DNA of 64,000 bases. Source: Ruminococcus sp. GTDB lineage: Bacteria > Bacillota > Clostridia > Oscillospirales > Ruminococcaceae. Shown here in pieces: positions 18,501-26,618 of this stretch (within the stretch, counting starts at the first letter, position 1; each line of letters begins with the position of its first letter). Location of the stretch: NCBI GenBank assembly GCA_016290875.1, contig JAEEVL010000001.1, positions 355,135-419,134 on the forward strand, read 5' to 3'. A program made the translations under genes and the position numbers. The notes below the pieces were generated by a model. It was given only the letters and a program-made list of their open reading frames with translations, made no database searches and was not told the DNA's origin.

Positions 18501-18587
18501 AATACGCATAATTTCATCAAAGTTGAATGTGCCGTATCTTTCATAGTTTTCGCCATTTGTGTGTTCGAATGGGTTGTATTCATACAT
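15516..18587 (-). CDS. Large HerA/FtsK-like P-loop ATPase of a mobile element
   Basis: 1023 residues from the ATG at 18587 (AGGTG six bases upstream). The C-terminal third is a HerA/VirB4/FtsK-type ATPase: Walker A GTTGSGKT (about 694-701), Walker B VVLDEVQTL (about 900-908), then VSVILASQDYLNRSL-like sensor text (VILASQDYLNRS). The N-terminal 600 residues are unlike conjugation coupling proteins I know. One stretch (RHAGWNATPDGRIIFVSAAM, about 230-250) faintly resembles DUF927-type primase/helicase-associated domains. No membrane segment is evident. With an integrase and two HTH proteins it forms an integrative-element module. DNA pumping, element replication or defence are all possible. Confidence 0.7.
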   Translation of the reverse strand: MYEYNPFEHTNGENYERYGTFNFDEIMRIENFSKKMLDEYNQEQAAEKVAEMLPAIQEQERENARKLIREEYRLAEGVKIYGLSQFISESVLVNGEELGRGHFILDKPFYDPLSEDIRMFFDDTNDRWLVRVKKGSPKLISRFVVVACLIVDASGPGKCRAFVIFLKGEAKPLIFWDGIIDARNLRRQTQFHQRGLSNGWKDLYHESFLRALSMCKAVSFLTLPRHAGWNATPDGRIIFVSAAMDIPLLGGLFEDGKGMLRNVARDIILNPTERTLESIVADFHNLLLDTLPVKIGIVISAMSRLLPHYKAEGLTQDRLWVVETSDDDTAKAMIVAIQNKEHRTTKALFSSMWLPYLEKEIQKYVDCAAVLRHSCAICSMHDFDKILKYLYELIQTGYADDDFKRLVPVLLIDNAGTIPEEFQILQLSIPDTLRIDNIELAQRILGELHFHIVKFAERNPDAMAQRLKAAITEAKEKVSALPRRSQNNSAIMLLATAIMLRDGGILTDSDIQAMVQWLATEAKERTSMSRSVCKTVGSALSNAICSGRLPIAKQYGQPFWTADSAFVAVDDSINFSKDTLEDEILTDLSVGRNTALQYLKDEDVLFTNKGEDQKTWTVETEYGVKKPRRFYSLSRDLLTPEANRIVDEAIASDLYYKLDKNINNFFPFIKHRRLDMVAGQQIADYKHGNTFIDVTGTTGSGKTDWIMMQVVQRAKAGDVVVVFDPTNAFCQEELSGHKIPEELIDNHFIFWDMSTQGWPVNILDFEGCVDFEQKVQRLSSLLISGMHLTGSNQKAIVMTKSEEWLREYEINKSLNIHDLSERFDGDAEERNLKKKLAALLSTVKDMKNEVQTSGWSNLLTERGKVLVLSAGIATIRPDANPFDILFDTLYSFKDKNRDGRITVVLDEVQTLNHGGNSTLVNILSRVRKLDISVILASQDYLNRSLATVYKYCGTHILFRPLGEECIRAVAELTKLDINIIRTLPDFHCAIMGTAYSEYYKKSIQLKSAIIGETYRPPYVGSYD

Positions 18588-18801
18588 TTTTCTCACCTAT
18601 TCATTTTACAATCTCTCAGTTGACTTGCAAAGCTAGCTATTATATAATAATAGTAGCAGCAACAATATCGCCACCTGATATATATAATTATACCCCAAAA
18701 GCGATTTGTTTCTCAAACAAAAATTTTCTTTATTTAGCGTAAAACAGTCGTTTTTCGGCTCTATATTTATCGATTTTTCAGAGAATAAATACTTTTTTTA
18801 T

Positions 18802-18830
18802 TTGATTTCTGATCATATTTATAGTATAAT
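18802..18830 (+). promoter_or_regulatory. Promoter of the 480-residue protein gene
   Basis: -35 TTGATT (18802-18807), 17-base spacer, -10 TATAAT (18825-18830), 28 bases before the ribosome site. The 280-base intergenic stretch 18588-18865 separates two divergent genes and probably also carries the ATPase promoter; it is AT-rich and holds no other gene that I can see. Confidence 0.65.
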
Positions 18831-18865
18831 AAAAGTTTAATGTAAAAGAAGGTAAGGAGGAACAT

Positions 18866-20308
18866 ATGAAAACCTCATATGATAGAGCAACCAATGGTAG
18901 AAGTGCGTATTTAAGAGAATTACTTGAATATGTTTATCACACTACCAACATTAACTATGAAAACAATGAAAGTGTTAAAGGCGTGTCAAAAGGAAGCTCT
19001 ATTTTTGGCTCATGCCCTTTTGACAAAAGAAAGTCTATGGGAACCTATTGTGAACGCTTTAGGGAGCTTTTCGAGTATTCATTATTAAATGATGAATTTG
19101 AATTCGCGCCATCGCAGAAAAAAAATACAAAGCTAAGAACTGACGCTATCCTGATAAACATCGAAAAATATTTAACAAGAATCGGCGTTGATTTTTCGGA
19201 GTATTTCGGTATTAAAATAAACAGAGAAAAATGGAGGTGGGTATTGTACGAAGCTATGATATTATATTTATTACCTGCTATATTCTTTGTTGAATATAAA
19301 GATAGAAATAACGATAATTATGAATTCGATGATATACACTTACAAATTCAAGCTGCCGTTATGGGAATACAGACATTAATCGACAGGGAATTGTTCTTTA
19401 TCTGCAAAGATAGTAATATCACTAAAGTATACGATTCACGCTATAGCAAGCAAGCTTGCAATTATAAGCTTCCGATTGCAATATCACCTATGGAGCCTCC
19501 TAGAATTGTAGAATGGGAAAATATAGCTGTTAATATAAACTGTGATTATGAAGAAAGCTACTACACCGAAGAGGAAGAACACCAAGAAAAACTGCTTGAC
19601 GGTTTTAAAAGAGTTGATAAGCTAAAAGAAAAAACGACGGAAATAAGTGTTATTCCTGACAACAATTCTGCTTTTACAGTATTCATTTCTTCAATGTCAT
19701 ATGAGCCCAAGAAAAATCTCACAAATGATATTGAGTACTATACATACATTGATGATTCTGATGAGGAAAAATTAATTAAGCAGTATAAAACGAATACTCA
19801 ACTAAAGGACGATATAAAAAAGAACGGTAAAAAAGATATTTCGGCTATGTTTAAGGCCAACGAAAATGCTTATTATCTCTCAATAGCAAATAATATCCAA
19901 GGTGCATTAGAACGCATATCCAAGATAGATATGCAGCTATTCATAAAAAAAGGCATTGATATCTCAAAGTACAAAGACGTACTCGGGTTATTTTCGGCGG
20001 AAGCAGATGAAATTGTGGCTTTCTATATAAAAAAATATGGTGAAGAGCCATGCAGGCTTATGGTCAAGAATAAGCTTATCGAATTAATATCTATCTTTAG
20101 TAAACAGCTTGAGGCTACAAGCGAACAATTGACAGATAAGTATAAAACACTGCTGGATGATTCTTGGCGTGATGAGCACAAAGAAGCTATAGATGAATAT
20201 CTTAGTACTGCAATCTCACTCTCACCGAGTGTAAAAAAAGTGCACCCAGAACTTACTACCTTTGAGAGACTAAAAAAAGCAGTAAAAAAATATTACGATT
20301 CGCTATAA
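18866..20308 (+). CDS. Unknown 480-residue protein
   Basis: I do not recognise this protein. AAGGAGG lies 6 bases ahead of the ATG and a terminator follows directly, so it is a single-gene unit divergent from the ATPase. Base composition is notably AT-rich compared with the ATPase. It has no signal peptide or membrane span. The first 250 residues are mixed alpha/beta with aromatic-rich text (KWRWVLYEAMILYLLPAIFF). An acidic Glu/Asp stretch lies near 230-240 (YEESYYTEEEEHQEK). The last 150 residues are predicted helical and lysine-rich. Its position opposite an element ATPase suggests an accessory (defence or maintenance) role, which is inference only. Confidence 0.6.
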   Translation: MKTSYDRATNGRSAYLRELLEYVYHTTNINYENNESVKGVSKGSSIFGSCPFDKRKSMGTYCERFRELFEYSLLNDEFEFAPSQKKNTKLRTDAILINIEKYLTRIGVDFSEYFGIKINREKWRWVLYEAMILYLLPAIFFVEYKDRNNDNYEFDDIHLQIQAAVMGIQTLIDRELFFICKDSNITKVYDSRYSKQACNYKLPIAISPMEPPRIVEWENIAVNINCDYEESYYTEEEEHQEKLLDGFKRVDKLKEKTTEISVIPDNNSAFTVFISSMSYEPKKNLTNDIEYYTYIDDSDEEKLIKQYKTNTQLKDDIKKNGKKDISAMFKANENAYYLSIANNIQGALERISKIDMQLFIKKGIDISKYKDVLGLFSAEADEIVAFYIKKYGEEPCRLMVKNKLIELISIFSKQLEATSEQLTDKYKTLLDDSWRDEHKEAIDEYLSTAISLSPSVKKVHPELTTFERLKKAVKKYYDSL

Positions 20309-20313
20309 AAAAT

Positions 20314-20354
20314 AAACCGATGCTTCATATTCAAATGTAGCATCGGTTTTATTA
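20314..20354 (+). terminator. Terminator after the 480-residue gene
   Basis: A stem of 11 bp (AAACCGATGCT / AGCATCGGTTT) with a 14-base loop, followed by TATTATTAT. It lies 5 bases past the stop codon. Confidence 0.85.
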
Positions 20355-20677
20355 TTATGATCTTTTCATGTGCTCGAACTTAAATTATTCGGATCTATAA
20401 ACAACTGAAATGAACACTATTGCCAAGTTGAAAAATGTTCAGCGAGTACAAATTACGAAATTTCAAAAAAATGATGGTGCATTATTTTCAAAAAGTGCCA
20501 CTTTTCAGAAATCTATTGACTTCATTTTTTCAGAATTTCGTAATCGACACACCATATTGATTTTTTATCTCTATGCCCTCCGCTTCTGCGGGGACAAGCT
20601 TAAACACGTTAGGTTGCTTAAATTATAGCATATTCTTTTACGGAAGTAGAGCAGCCCCTCTCGGGGCTGACATATTA
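20355..20677. other. Intergenic stretch with no recognised gene
   Basis: About 320 bases between two convergent transcription units. A 72-codon plus-strand frame (20410-20628) has no ribosome site and an unlikely composition, so I do not call it. 20650-20668 is a GC-rich hairpin (GCAGCCCC / GGGGCTG) just past the stop of the minus-strand LRR gene and may act as its terminator, although it lacks a clear T run. Confidence 0.5.
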
Positions 20678-22408
20678 TTATGTGGGATTCTTGAAATATT
20701 CGTACTTGTCGATCACCTGACCGGATGATAGCTTAGTGTAGTAGCGGAGTATGAGCGAAGCATCATCAGCGGTGAGTTTATTGTCTCCGTTTACGTCGCA
20801 GGCGCTCATTTCCAATGCTGTTGCGTTGGTTGTACCGCCGGCGAGCTTTGTATAAAGGCGGAGAGCATAGGAAGCATCATCGGCTGAGAATACGTTGTCA
20901 CACATCGGATCACCTAACCACGGAGCTTTTGCGTCCGTGCCGGAATAGTGCTTTTTCACATAGTCGTCCAAGGCAATCGTTGCCAAATTTGCGCTTGCCT
21001 TAACGTTGCTGTCGGTGCTTGAGAGCGGCAGTTCGTTGCCGTCCTTGTCAACAAGGCGGAGCTTTATAGGCGAGCCGGTGCGTTCTGGCTTCGTTACATA
21101 GCTGAGTCTATACAGTCCGGTATCTTCGACGTCGGTGACCTTTTTATCATCAAAGTCGGTGATAGCTACAATGCCGTCTTCGCCCTCGATGTATGCTGTG
21201 GCAACATCGTTACCGAGTTTAGCATAGAAGTCAACGTTCAGTCCTTTGGTAGTTCTGAGAAGTGATTTTTTTACTATGCCGCCGGATGTATTTTCATCTT
21301 CATTTGTTTGTATGGGTTCAAACTTATAGCCGTACTTTTCAGAGTATATCTGAGCTGTTGATCCTTCATAGCCGTAAACCGTTCCAGTGAATGAGCTGTC
21401 AAGAATATCGCCAGACAAGTTGCAGTCAGGGTTGCGTAGCGTTATTGACTTGAGCCCTGAGCAGTTCGCAAAAGCCCCCTCGCCTATGCTTTTGACCGAA
21501 GCAGGTATCGTGAGCGCACCCTTGCAGTCGCATCCGCTGAACGCATTTTTGCCGATACTTCTAAGTCTTTCCGGCAGAATAAACGAGCTGAGTTCTGAAC
21601 ATCCTCTGAAAGCTTCCGCCTCAATGCTTAGAACGCTATTAGGGATATTGAGCGTAGTAAGCTTTGTACAATTAGTGAAAGCTCTTTCGCCTATCACCGA
21701 AACAGTATCAGGTATCTTTACAGTATCAAGCTCAACGAAATCCTCAAAGCCACAGATATAGGTAATACCACTGCCTATCGAAAGGCTTTCAATACCATAG
21801 CTCAACTCTTTAAGATAATGATTGTTATATAATGAATTCACTTTATTCTGCATTGTACCCTTGCCACTTAAAGTCATATTGTAACTGCTGTCGATCTTAT
21901 AAGTTATCAGATCTCCTATTTCTCCCTCACACGAAAACGATGTATCACCGATAGGATAATAATAGCCTTTAGCTTCGTGTCCTTTTTGTCTGATAATGCC
22001 AGTATATCCACTTATTGGCATTGTATATTCTGAATCCATATGACTGTTAAAATTTGTTACACTGACCTTACAATCAGGGTTAAGCACCGTTACCGACTTC
22101 AAGTTTCCGCTACTTTGATCATCAGTCCAATAACGATAATGATATTGTTGTATGTTTATTGTCTTAACCGAAGCCGGACAGTATACCGTTCTCACATTTT
22201 TAGGAACACTACATTCTATATCGCTTACATTATCGGGAACAACTATATTCGGCTTATTGGGCATACTTGTCAGTTTACCGTCAACTATCGTCATTTCATT
22301 ATCAGCCGAGTTAGCAGTAATAGCGCCGTTAAACTCAGAATGGTGCATTGCAGGCAACGCTTCACCAACAATACAGAATGAAAGAATTGCTGCTATTATT
22401 CTTTTCAT
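20678..22408 (-). CDS. Secreted LRR protein with dockerin-like module
   Basis: 576 residues from the ATG at 22408; AAGGAGGT lies 8 bases upstream, and the first residues form a signal peptide (MKRIIAAILSFCIVGEALPA), so the longer frame is rejected. Residues about 170-340 are BspA-type leucine-rich repeats (IPDTVSVIGERAFTNCTKL and repeats of that form). A beta-rich segment follows. The C-terminus is a dockerin I-like pair of EF-hand-type loops: a degenerate PMCDNVFSADDASYALRLY and a canonical CDVNGDNKLTADDASLILRY. Dockerins plug into cohesins of a scaffoldin or on the cell surface. The cargo is an LRR adhesin-like domain rather than an enzyme. Confidence 0.9.
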   Translation of the reverse strand: MKRIIAAILSFCIVGEALPAMHHSEFNGAITANSADNEMTIVDGKLTSMPNKPNIVVPDNVSDIECSVPKNVRTVYCPASVKTINIQQYHYRYWTDDQSSGNLKSVTVLNPDCKVSVTNFNSHMDSEYTMPISGYTGIIRQKGHEAKGYYYPIGDTSFSCEGEIGDLITYKIDSSYNMTLSGKGTMQNKVNSLYNNHYLKELSYGIESLSIGSGITYICGFEDFVELDTVKIPDTVSVIGERAFTNCTKLTTLNIPNSVLSIEAEAFRGCSELSSFILPERLRSIGKNAFSGCDCKGALTIPASVKSIGEGAFANCSGLKSITLRNPDCNLSGDILDSSFTGTVYGYEGSTAQIYSEKYGYKFEPIQTNEDENTSGGIVKKSLLRTTKGLNVDFYAKLGNDVATAYIEGEDGIVAITDFDDKKVTDVEDTGLYRLSYVTKPERTGSPIKLRLVDKDGNELPLSSTDSNVKASANLATIALDDYVKKHYSGTDAKAPWLGDPMCDNVFSADDASYALRLYTKLAGGTTNATALEMSACDVNGDNKLTADDASLILRYYTKLSSGQVIDKYEYFKNPT

Positions 22409-22638
22409 AATGATTACCTCCTTGACATCAAGCAATTACAAGTACATTGTACCATATCCTGCTCATAAAGTCGATACTTATTCCAACGGTTTTACATTTT
22501 ATTCAAAATACGTCATATTGCATAAAAGACAGGAGCTTAATTTGTAAGATGTATGTTCCAGGGAAATAGCATTCATAACAACGGGGAAGCTACTCATGCG
22601 GGATAGGCTAAATAAAAATAAAATACGATTGTATATAA

Positions 22639-22664
22639 AACGAGCCGCCCACTAAGGGCGGTCA
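22639..22664 (-). terminator. Terminator after yolD
   Basis: On the minus strand a GC-rich stem (ACCGCCC / GGGCGGC) with a five-base loop is followed by TCGTTTTATA. It ends the YolD/DinB transcript. Confidence 0.7.
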
Positions 22665-22676
22665 TCGCTATTACTA

Positions 22677-23021
22677 TTAAAAGAGTACATTTTTACCGAG
22701 TAGCTCTATGGTATAGATATCGTCAAAAGGGATAGCAGTCTTAACGACCTTGAGTCTGCGGTATGGAGGATTAAGCTCGGTAACTACTCCTTCGATGTTC
22801 GTGTACGCATCAACGTCGTAGTATCTGATTTTTACAGTAGTACCTACTCGGAGCTTGTTCAGGGTATTGGATATAGCCTCAGCTTCATCCTCACTGAGTT
22901 CCTTCCTGTGTTCGGTTATACGTTCCTGTATCCTTATCGCCTCATAGTATCCTTTAAGCGCAGCAAAAGGCGCGAACTGCATAGCTCTGTCTGCATGACG
23001 CTGTATGTTCATATTACCCAT
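22677..23021 (-). CDS. YolD-like protein
   Basis: 114 residues with the YolD pattern (DRAMQFAPFAALKGYYEAI, then a C-terminal small-barrel part VGTTVKIRYYDVDAYTNIEG). YolD-like proteins are regularly encoded next to Y-family polymerases in Firmicutes plasmids, phages and islands and are thought to act with them. Here the gene overlaps the end of dinB by 8 bases. With dinB broken by an insertion, its own expression from the SOS promoter would have to pass through 3.5 kb of foreign DNA. Confidence 0.85.
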   Translation of the reverse strand: MGNMNIQRHADRAMQFAPFAALKGYYEAIRIQERITEHRKELSEDEAEAISNTLNKLRVGTTVKIRYYDVDAYTNIEGVVTELNPPYRRLKVVKTAIPFDDIYTIELLGKNVLF

Positions 23022-24240
23022 TGTGACCTCCTATCATTGTATTCCTCTTTATACCCGTAGCCTTGTCAAAGAGATTGAAGCCTTTGAGAAGAGCGTTCTT
23101 TCCATATTTGTTGCGGATCCCCACCATGGCAACCTCAAGCTGCATCTCGTTCTCATCGTCCTTATGATCATCGAAGAAGCTGAGCTGCATATCTGGCTCA
23201 TATGTAAGGTCGGTAAGTGCGATGCCTATCTGGCGTATGCCGTACCCAATCTTTACCTTATCTATATACAGCTTATCAAATGCTGCCTGTATCTTCCTTA
23301 TGGAGCAGGATGTTTGCTCCAGCTTCATATTACCACCGGTAGCCGGTATACAGTCCTTTGAGTATCGTATATACAGGGAGATACCCTTGGCATAAAGATT
23401 GTTCTCCACCAGCTCAAGCACCAGATTCTCGACCATTTCCTTCATTACGATGTGAGCGCTGTCAACATCGTAGTCCTCGAATAGTATCTGACTGTTGGAC
23501 AGGGAGCGGCTTTTTCCTCTATAATTATGGATATCAGCCATAGTACAGGGCTCGCGTCCCCACGCATGGTCAATAATGAACTCCGCCTTGATACCGAACT
23601 CCTTATACAGTACCTCCTCGGGAAGCTCAGTGATACCCTGCATATCATATACGCCGTACTTGGCTAGTCTTGCAGCAGTGCCTCGTCCTACGTTCCAGAA
23701 GTCTGTCAACGGCTGATGCTTCCACAGGCATTTTCGGTACAGTTCCTCGGTAAGTATACCGATATGCTCCGGAACGTGCTTAGCTACGATGTCCATAGCT
23801 ATCTTGGCGAGATACAGGTTAGTACCTATACCAGCGGTAGCGCATATACCTGTCTTTTCCATAACTGCGTTCATCAGGAGCTTTGCGAAGTCCTTAGCCT
23901 TGCAGTTATATGTCTTGAGGTATGGCGTAGCATCGATGAATACCTCGTCGATGGAGTATACGTGGATATCGTCAGGAGATATGTATTGCAGGTAGATACC
24001 ATAGATCTGAGCGGATACCTCAATATACTTACGCATACGGGGCATAGCTATCTCGTACTGTATGTGCTTGGGTATCTCAAATATACGATAGCGGTTCTTC
24101 ACTCCAAGAGCCTTTAAAGCTGGAGAAATAGCCAGAGTTATAGCACCATCTCCTCTGGTCGGATCTGCTACCACAAGAGGAACCTTGAACGGATCATAGC
24201 CTCTGGCGACACATTCGACTGAAGCGTAGAACGACTTGAG
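23014..24240 (-). pseudogene. Y-family DNA polymerase, main part (split by RIT element)
   Basis: This is codon 11 to the end of a DinB/UmuC-like translesion polymerase. It reads KSFYASVECVARGYDPFKV at the insertion edge, then VYSIDEVFID (second catalytic motif), the thumb and the little-finger domain. The first ten codons (MGQVYMCIDL) are at 27758-27787 on the far side of a 3.5-kb insertion. Joining the two gives the standard CIDLKSFYASVE motif, so the insertion falls just after the first metal-binding aspartate. An internal GTG/ATG start could express a truncated protein, but without that aspartate it should be inactive. The gene overlaps yolD downstream. Confidence 0.9.
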
Positions 24241-24264
24241 ATAATGTCGAATTCGACATTATCT
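24239..24264. repeat. Perfect 26-bp palindrome at the left RIT edge
   Basis: Bases 24239-24264 read the same on both strands, centred on AATGTCGAATTCGACATT. It contains two inverted copies of the TAATGTCGAA box that recurs in the element's ends. It lies outside the inverted repeat shared with the right end and has no match there, so the two ends are asymmetric. Confidence 0.85.
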
Positions 24265-24265
24265 G

Positions 24266-24293
24266 AATAATGCCGAAAAAATAATAATGTCGA
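24266..24293. repeat. Left terminal inverted repeat of RIT element
   Basis: Starts AATAATGCCGAAAAAATA and matches the reverse complement of 27730-27757 in 25 of 28 positions. It holds the boxes TAATGCCGAA and TAATGTCGAA; a further inverted box (TTCGGCATTA) lies at 24340-24349, just ahead of the first recombinase promoter region. Confidence 0.85.
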
Positions 24294-24392
24294 AAAATAT
24301 CTAAAAATTCCGATTATTCATCGAAATCCTCTATAAAAATTCGGCATTACTTGTTATACTTAACAGACTAAGTATAACAAGGAGGCAAATAT

Positions 24393-25670
24393 ATGCTGAA
24401 AATTGTAGATGTAGTTGATGGTGTTTTCAATCAGTTGAAGGAACACGGATTAGCTGAACATACTCTTCAACAGAGTATGTGGAGCGTGTATCGTGCAATA
24501 ATCAAATACCATTCTGCCAACGGAACCGATGAGTATTCGCCAAAGCTGGTTACGGAACTATGCGAGATTCAACGGCAGCGGTACGAAAATGGAGAGATCA
24601 GCCGCAAGTTTTACCGTTCATTTGTCACAGCGGAATTTCGTATCAGGACTTATGTTGAGTTCGGAAGTGTGAACTTTTCTATTGTTAAGGATTGTTGCCG
24701 ATTTAAGCCATCCGAGACCTATATGAAGCTGTCGGAAACAATTTTGAACAGCAATGGTCTGACAGAAAGTATAAAACCAAAGCTGTCCTCAACTTTCAGA
24801 AAGTTTTTCTGTTTTTGTGAAGGAAAAGGGCATTCTATCGAACAAATCACTGATAAGGATTTTCTTGATTTTATTTCAGAAGCCTCGAAATCCGCTCCGA
24901 AAAATATGACCTTTGTAATGCGTGTGCTTAGAATCATTGCTGAGCACATTAGGAGTAACAATATTGCTGATCTAAAAATTAATCTCAGTATTTTCCGTCC
25001 TCAAACGTCTTCGAGACAGATGATTCCCGGCTATTCTCAGGAAGAGATTTTTAAAATTCTATCCGTAATAAATGAAGAAACCTCTGAAACTCCCAAAAGA
25101 GATCGCGCAATGATCCTGTTATCATTCAACGCCGGATTTAGGGGAATTGATATCAGAACCGCACTGCTTTCGGATATGGACTGGAAAACAGGTGAGATAA
25201 GGATAGTTCAGCATAAAACCGGCGAGCCTTTGTCAGCTTCGTTGAACGGTATGACACTAAATGCCATTGCCGATTATATTCTGAATGAACGTCCGAAAAG
25301 CAAGTATCAGAACATTTTTTTGAAATACGGTCCGCCATTTTCGCCTTTAAAAACAACCGCACCCTTAGATTATGCGATAGATAAATATTGCAGGCTGTCA
25401 GGAGTTCCCAAAAAGAAGAACAGGGCATTTCATGGTCTTCGCCGCGGTTATGCCATTGAACTTGCCGAAGCAGAGGTGTCGCTTACCACTATTTCTCAGA
25501 TGCTCGGTCATCGTGATTTTTCGTCGGATAAAGCTTATCTGACCTTTAACAGAACACAGACAAGTCTATGTTCCTTGGATTTCTCCGATGTACCTATATC
25601 AAACGGATTCTACGCAGGTATGTTCTCATCTATGCCTTCCGAGATCTTGAAGGACGGTGAGGTAGAATGA
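24393..25670 (+). CDS. RIT recombinase A
   Basis: 425 residues with AAGGAGG before the ATG. The catalytic set of a tyrosine recombinase is complete: Arg in NAGFRGIDIR, Lys in VQHKTGEPL, HGLRRGYA (H-x-x-R), LGH (371-373) and nucleophile Tyr382 in KAYLTFNR. The N-terminal 180 residues contain a SAM-like core-binding domain. First gene of the trio; its stop overlaps the next start in ATGA, indicating translational coupling. RIT elements are thought to need all three enzymes for movement. Confidence 0.93.
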   Translation: MLKIVDVVDGVFNQLKEHGLAEHTLQQSMWSVYRAIIKYHSANGTDEYSPKLVTELCEIQRQRYENGEISRKFYRSFVTAEFRIRTYVEFGSVNFSIVKDCCRFKPSETYMKLSETILNSNGLTESIKPKLSSTFRKFFCFCEGKGHSIEQITDKDFLDFISEASKSAPKNMTFVMRVLRIIAEHIRSNNIADLKINLSIFRPQTSSRQMIPGYSQEEIFKILSVINEETSETPKRDRAMILLSFNAGFRGIDIRTALLSDMDWKTGEIRIVQHKTGEPLSASLNGMTLNAIADYILNERPKSKYQNIFLKYGPPFSPLKTTAPLDYAIDKYCRLSGVPKKKNRAFHGLRRGYAIELAEAEVSLTTISQMLGHRDFSSDKAYLTFNRTQTSLCSLDFSDVPISNGFYAGMFSSMPSEILKDGEVE

Positions 25671-26614
25671 ACTTCAAATCCGAAATGATGTCACACTACA
25701 ACGATATGCTTGATCTAAAAGAATCGTTGGGATTCAACAGGCACACTTACAGCGCACATATCGTTCAATTTATTGAGTATTGTTCTGATAATTATCCTGA
25801 TGTCAATATGATAACAAAGGAAATGATTGACAGCTGGCTTTCAGTTTATGATTTTAAGACAGAAAACACCCGCAGGATCGCAGTGATAAATGTACGGCAT
25901 TTTACCAAATATCTTCGTGCGATAGGCAAAGACGCTTTTGTTCCAGACAGCGATTACAATGTTAAAACCAAGCGCTTTGTCCCATATATATTTTCCGACG
26001 AGCAGCTTAAACGACTTTTTGATTTCATAGACAGCGTAAGCCCCGACTCAAAAACTCATGTGGAAATGATACTTCCTGTCATTCTACGTATGGAACTTTG
26101 CTGTGGTATGCGTCCCAATGAGCCGCTTGCTCTCAAAACCGAAGACGTCGATCTGAAAAGCGGCGATATTTTTATCAGAAAGTCAAAAAGAGGAAAAGAT
26201 CGTCATATCATTATTTCGGAGGATATGAGAAGACTTTGTGAAATATATGACGCAGCTGCCGGCGAACGTGATTATTTCTTCCCTTTTGGGTCTGGCAAGC
26301 AAATACCTACCACATGGGTACGATATCAATTCAGCAAAGCATGGATAAAATGCAATCCGGATTCTGCAAGTAAAATCATTCCAAGGCCTTATGATCTTCG
26401 ACATAATTTTGCAACAAGAGCGCTCATGCGGTGGATAGATGAAAAGCGTGATGTAATGACGCTGATGCCCTTTTTGAGTGAATATATGGGACACGTTAGC
26501 CTTTCGGAAACATTATATTATGTACATCTGCTTCCCGAACGGTTAAAAAAATCGCCGAATATTGACTGGGAAATGATGAAGGATATCTATCCTCATCAGG
26601 ATGAGGAGGGCTGA
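25667..26614 (+). CDS. RIT recombinase B
   Basis: 315 residues starting in the ATGA overlap with recombinase A. Catalytic residues visible: Arg in CGMRPNEPL, Lys in KSKRGKDRH, YDLRHNFATR, MGH (274-276) and tyrosines 284/285 in ETLYYVHLL. It is the smallest of the three, as usual for the middle gene of these trios. A serine-rich region is absent, and the N-terminal SAM-like domain is short. Confidence 0.93.
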   Translation: MNFKSEMMSHYNDMLDLKESLGFNRHTYSAHIVQFIEYCSDNYPDVNMITKEMIDSWLSVYDFKTENTRRIAVINVRHFTKYLRAIGKDAFVPDSDYNVKTKRFVPYIFSDEQLKRLFDFIDSVSPDSKTHVEMILPVILRMELCCGMRPNEPLALKTEDVDLKSGDIFIRKSKRGKDRHIIISEDMRRLCEIYDAAAGERDYFFPFGSGKQIPTTWVRYQFSKAWIKCNPDSASKIIPRPYDLRHNFATRALMRWIDEKRDVMTLMPFLSEYMGHVSLSETLYYVHLLPERLKKSPNIDWEMMKDIYPHQDEEG

Positions 26615-26618
26615 CGGC

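Noticed and set aside
20410..20628. 72-codon plus-strand ORF
   Set aside because: No ribosome site, odd composition, and it lies in a convergent intergenic stretch after a terminator.
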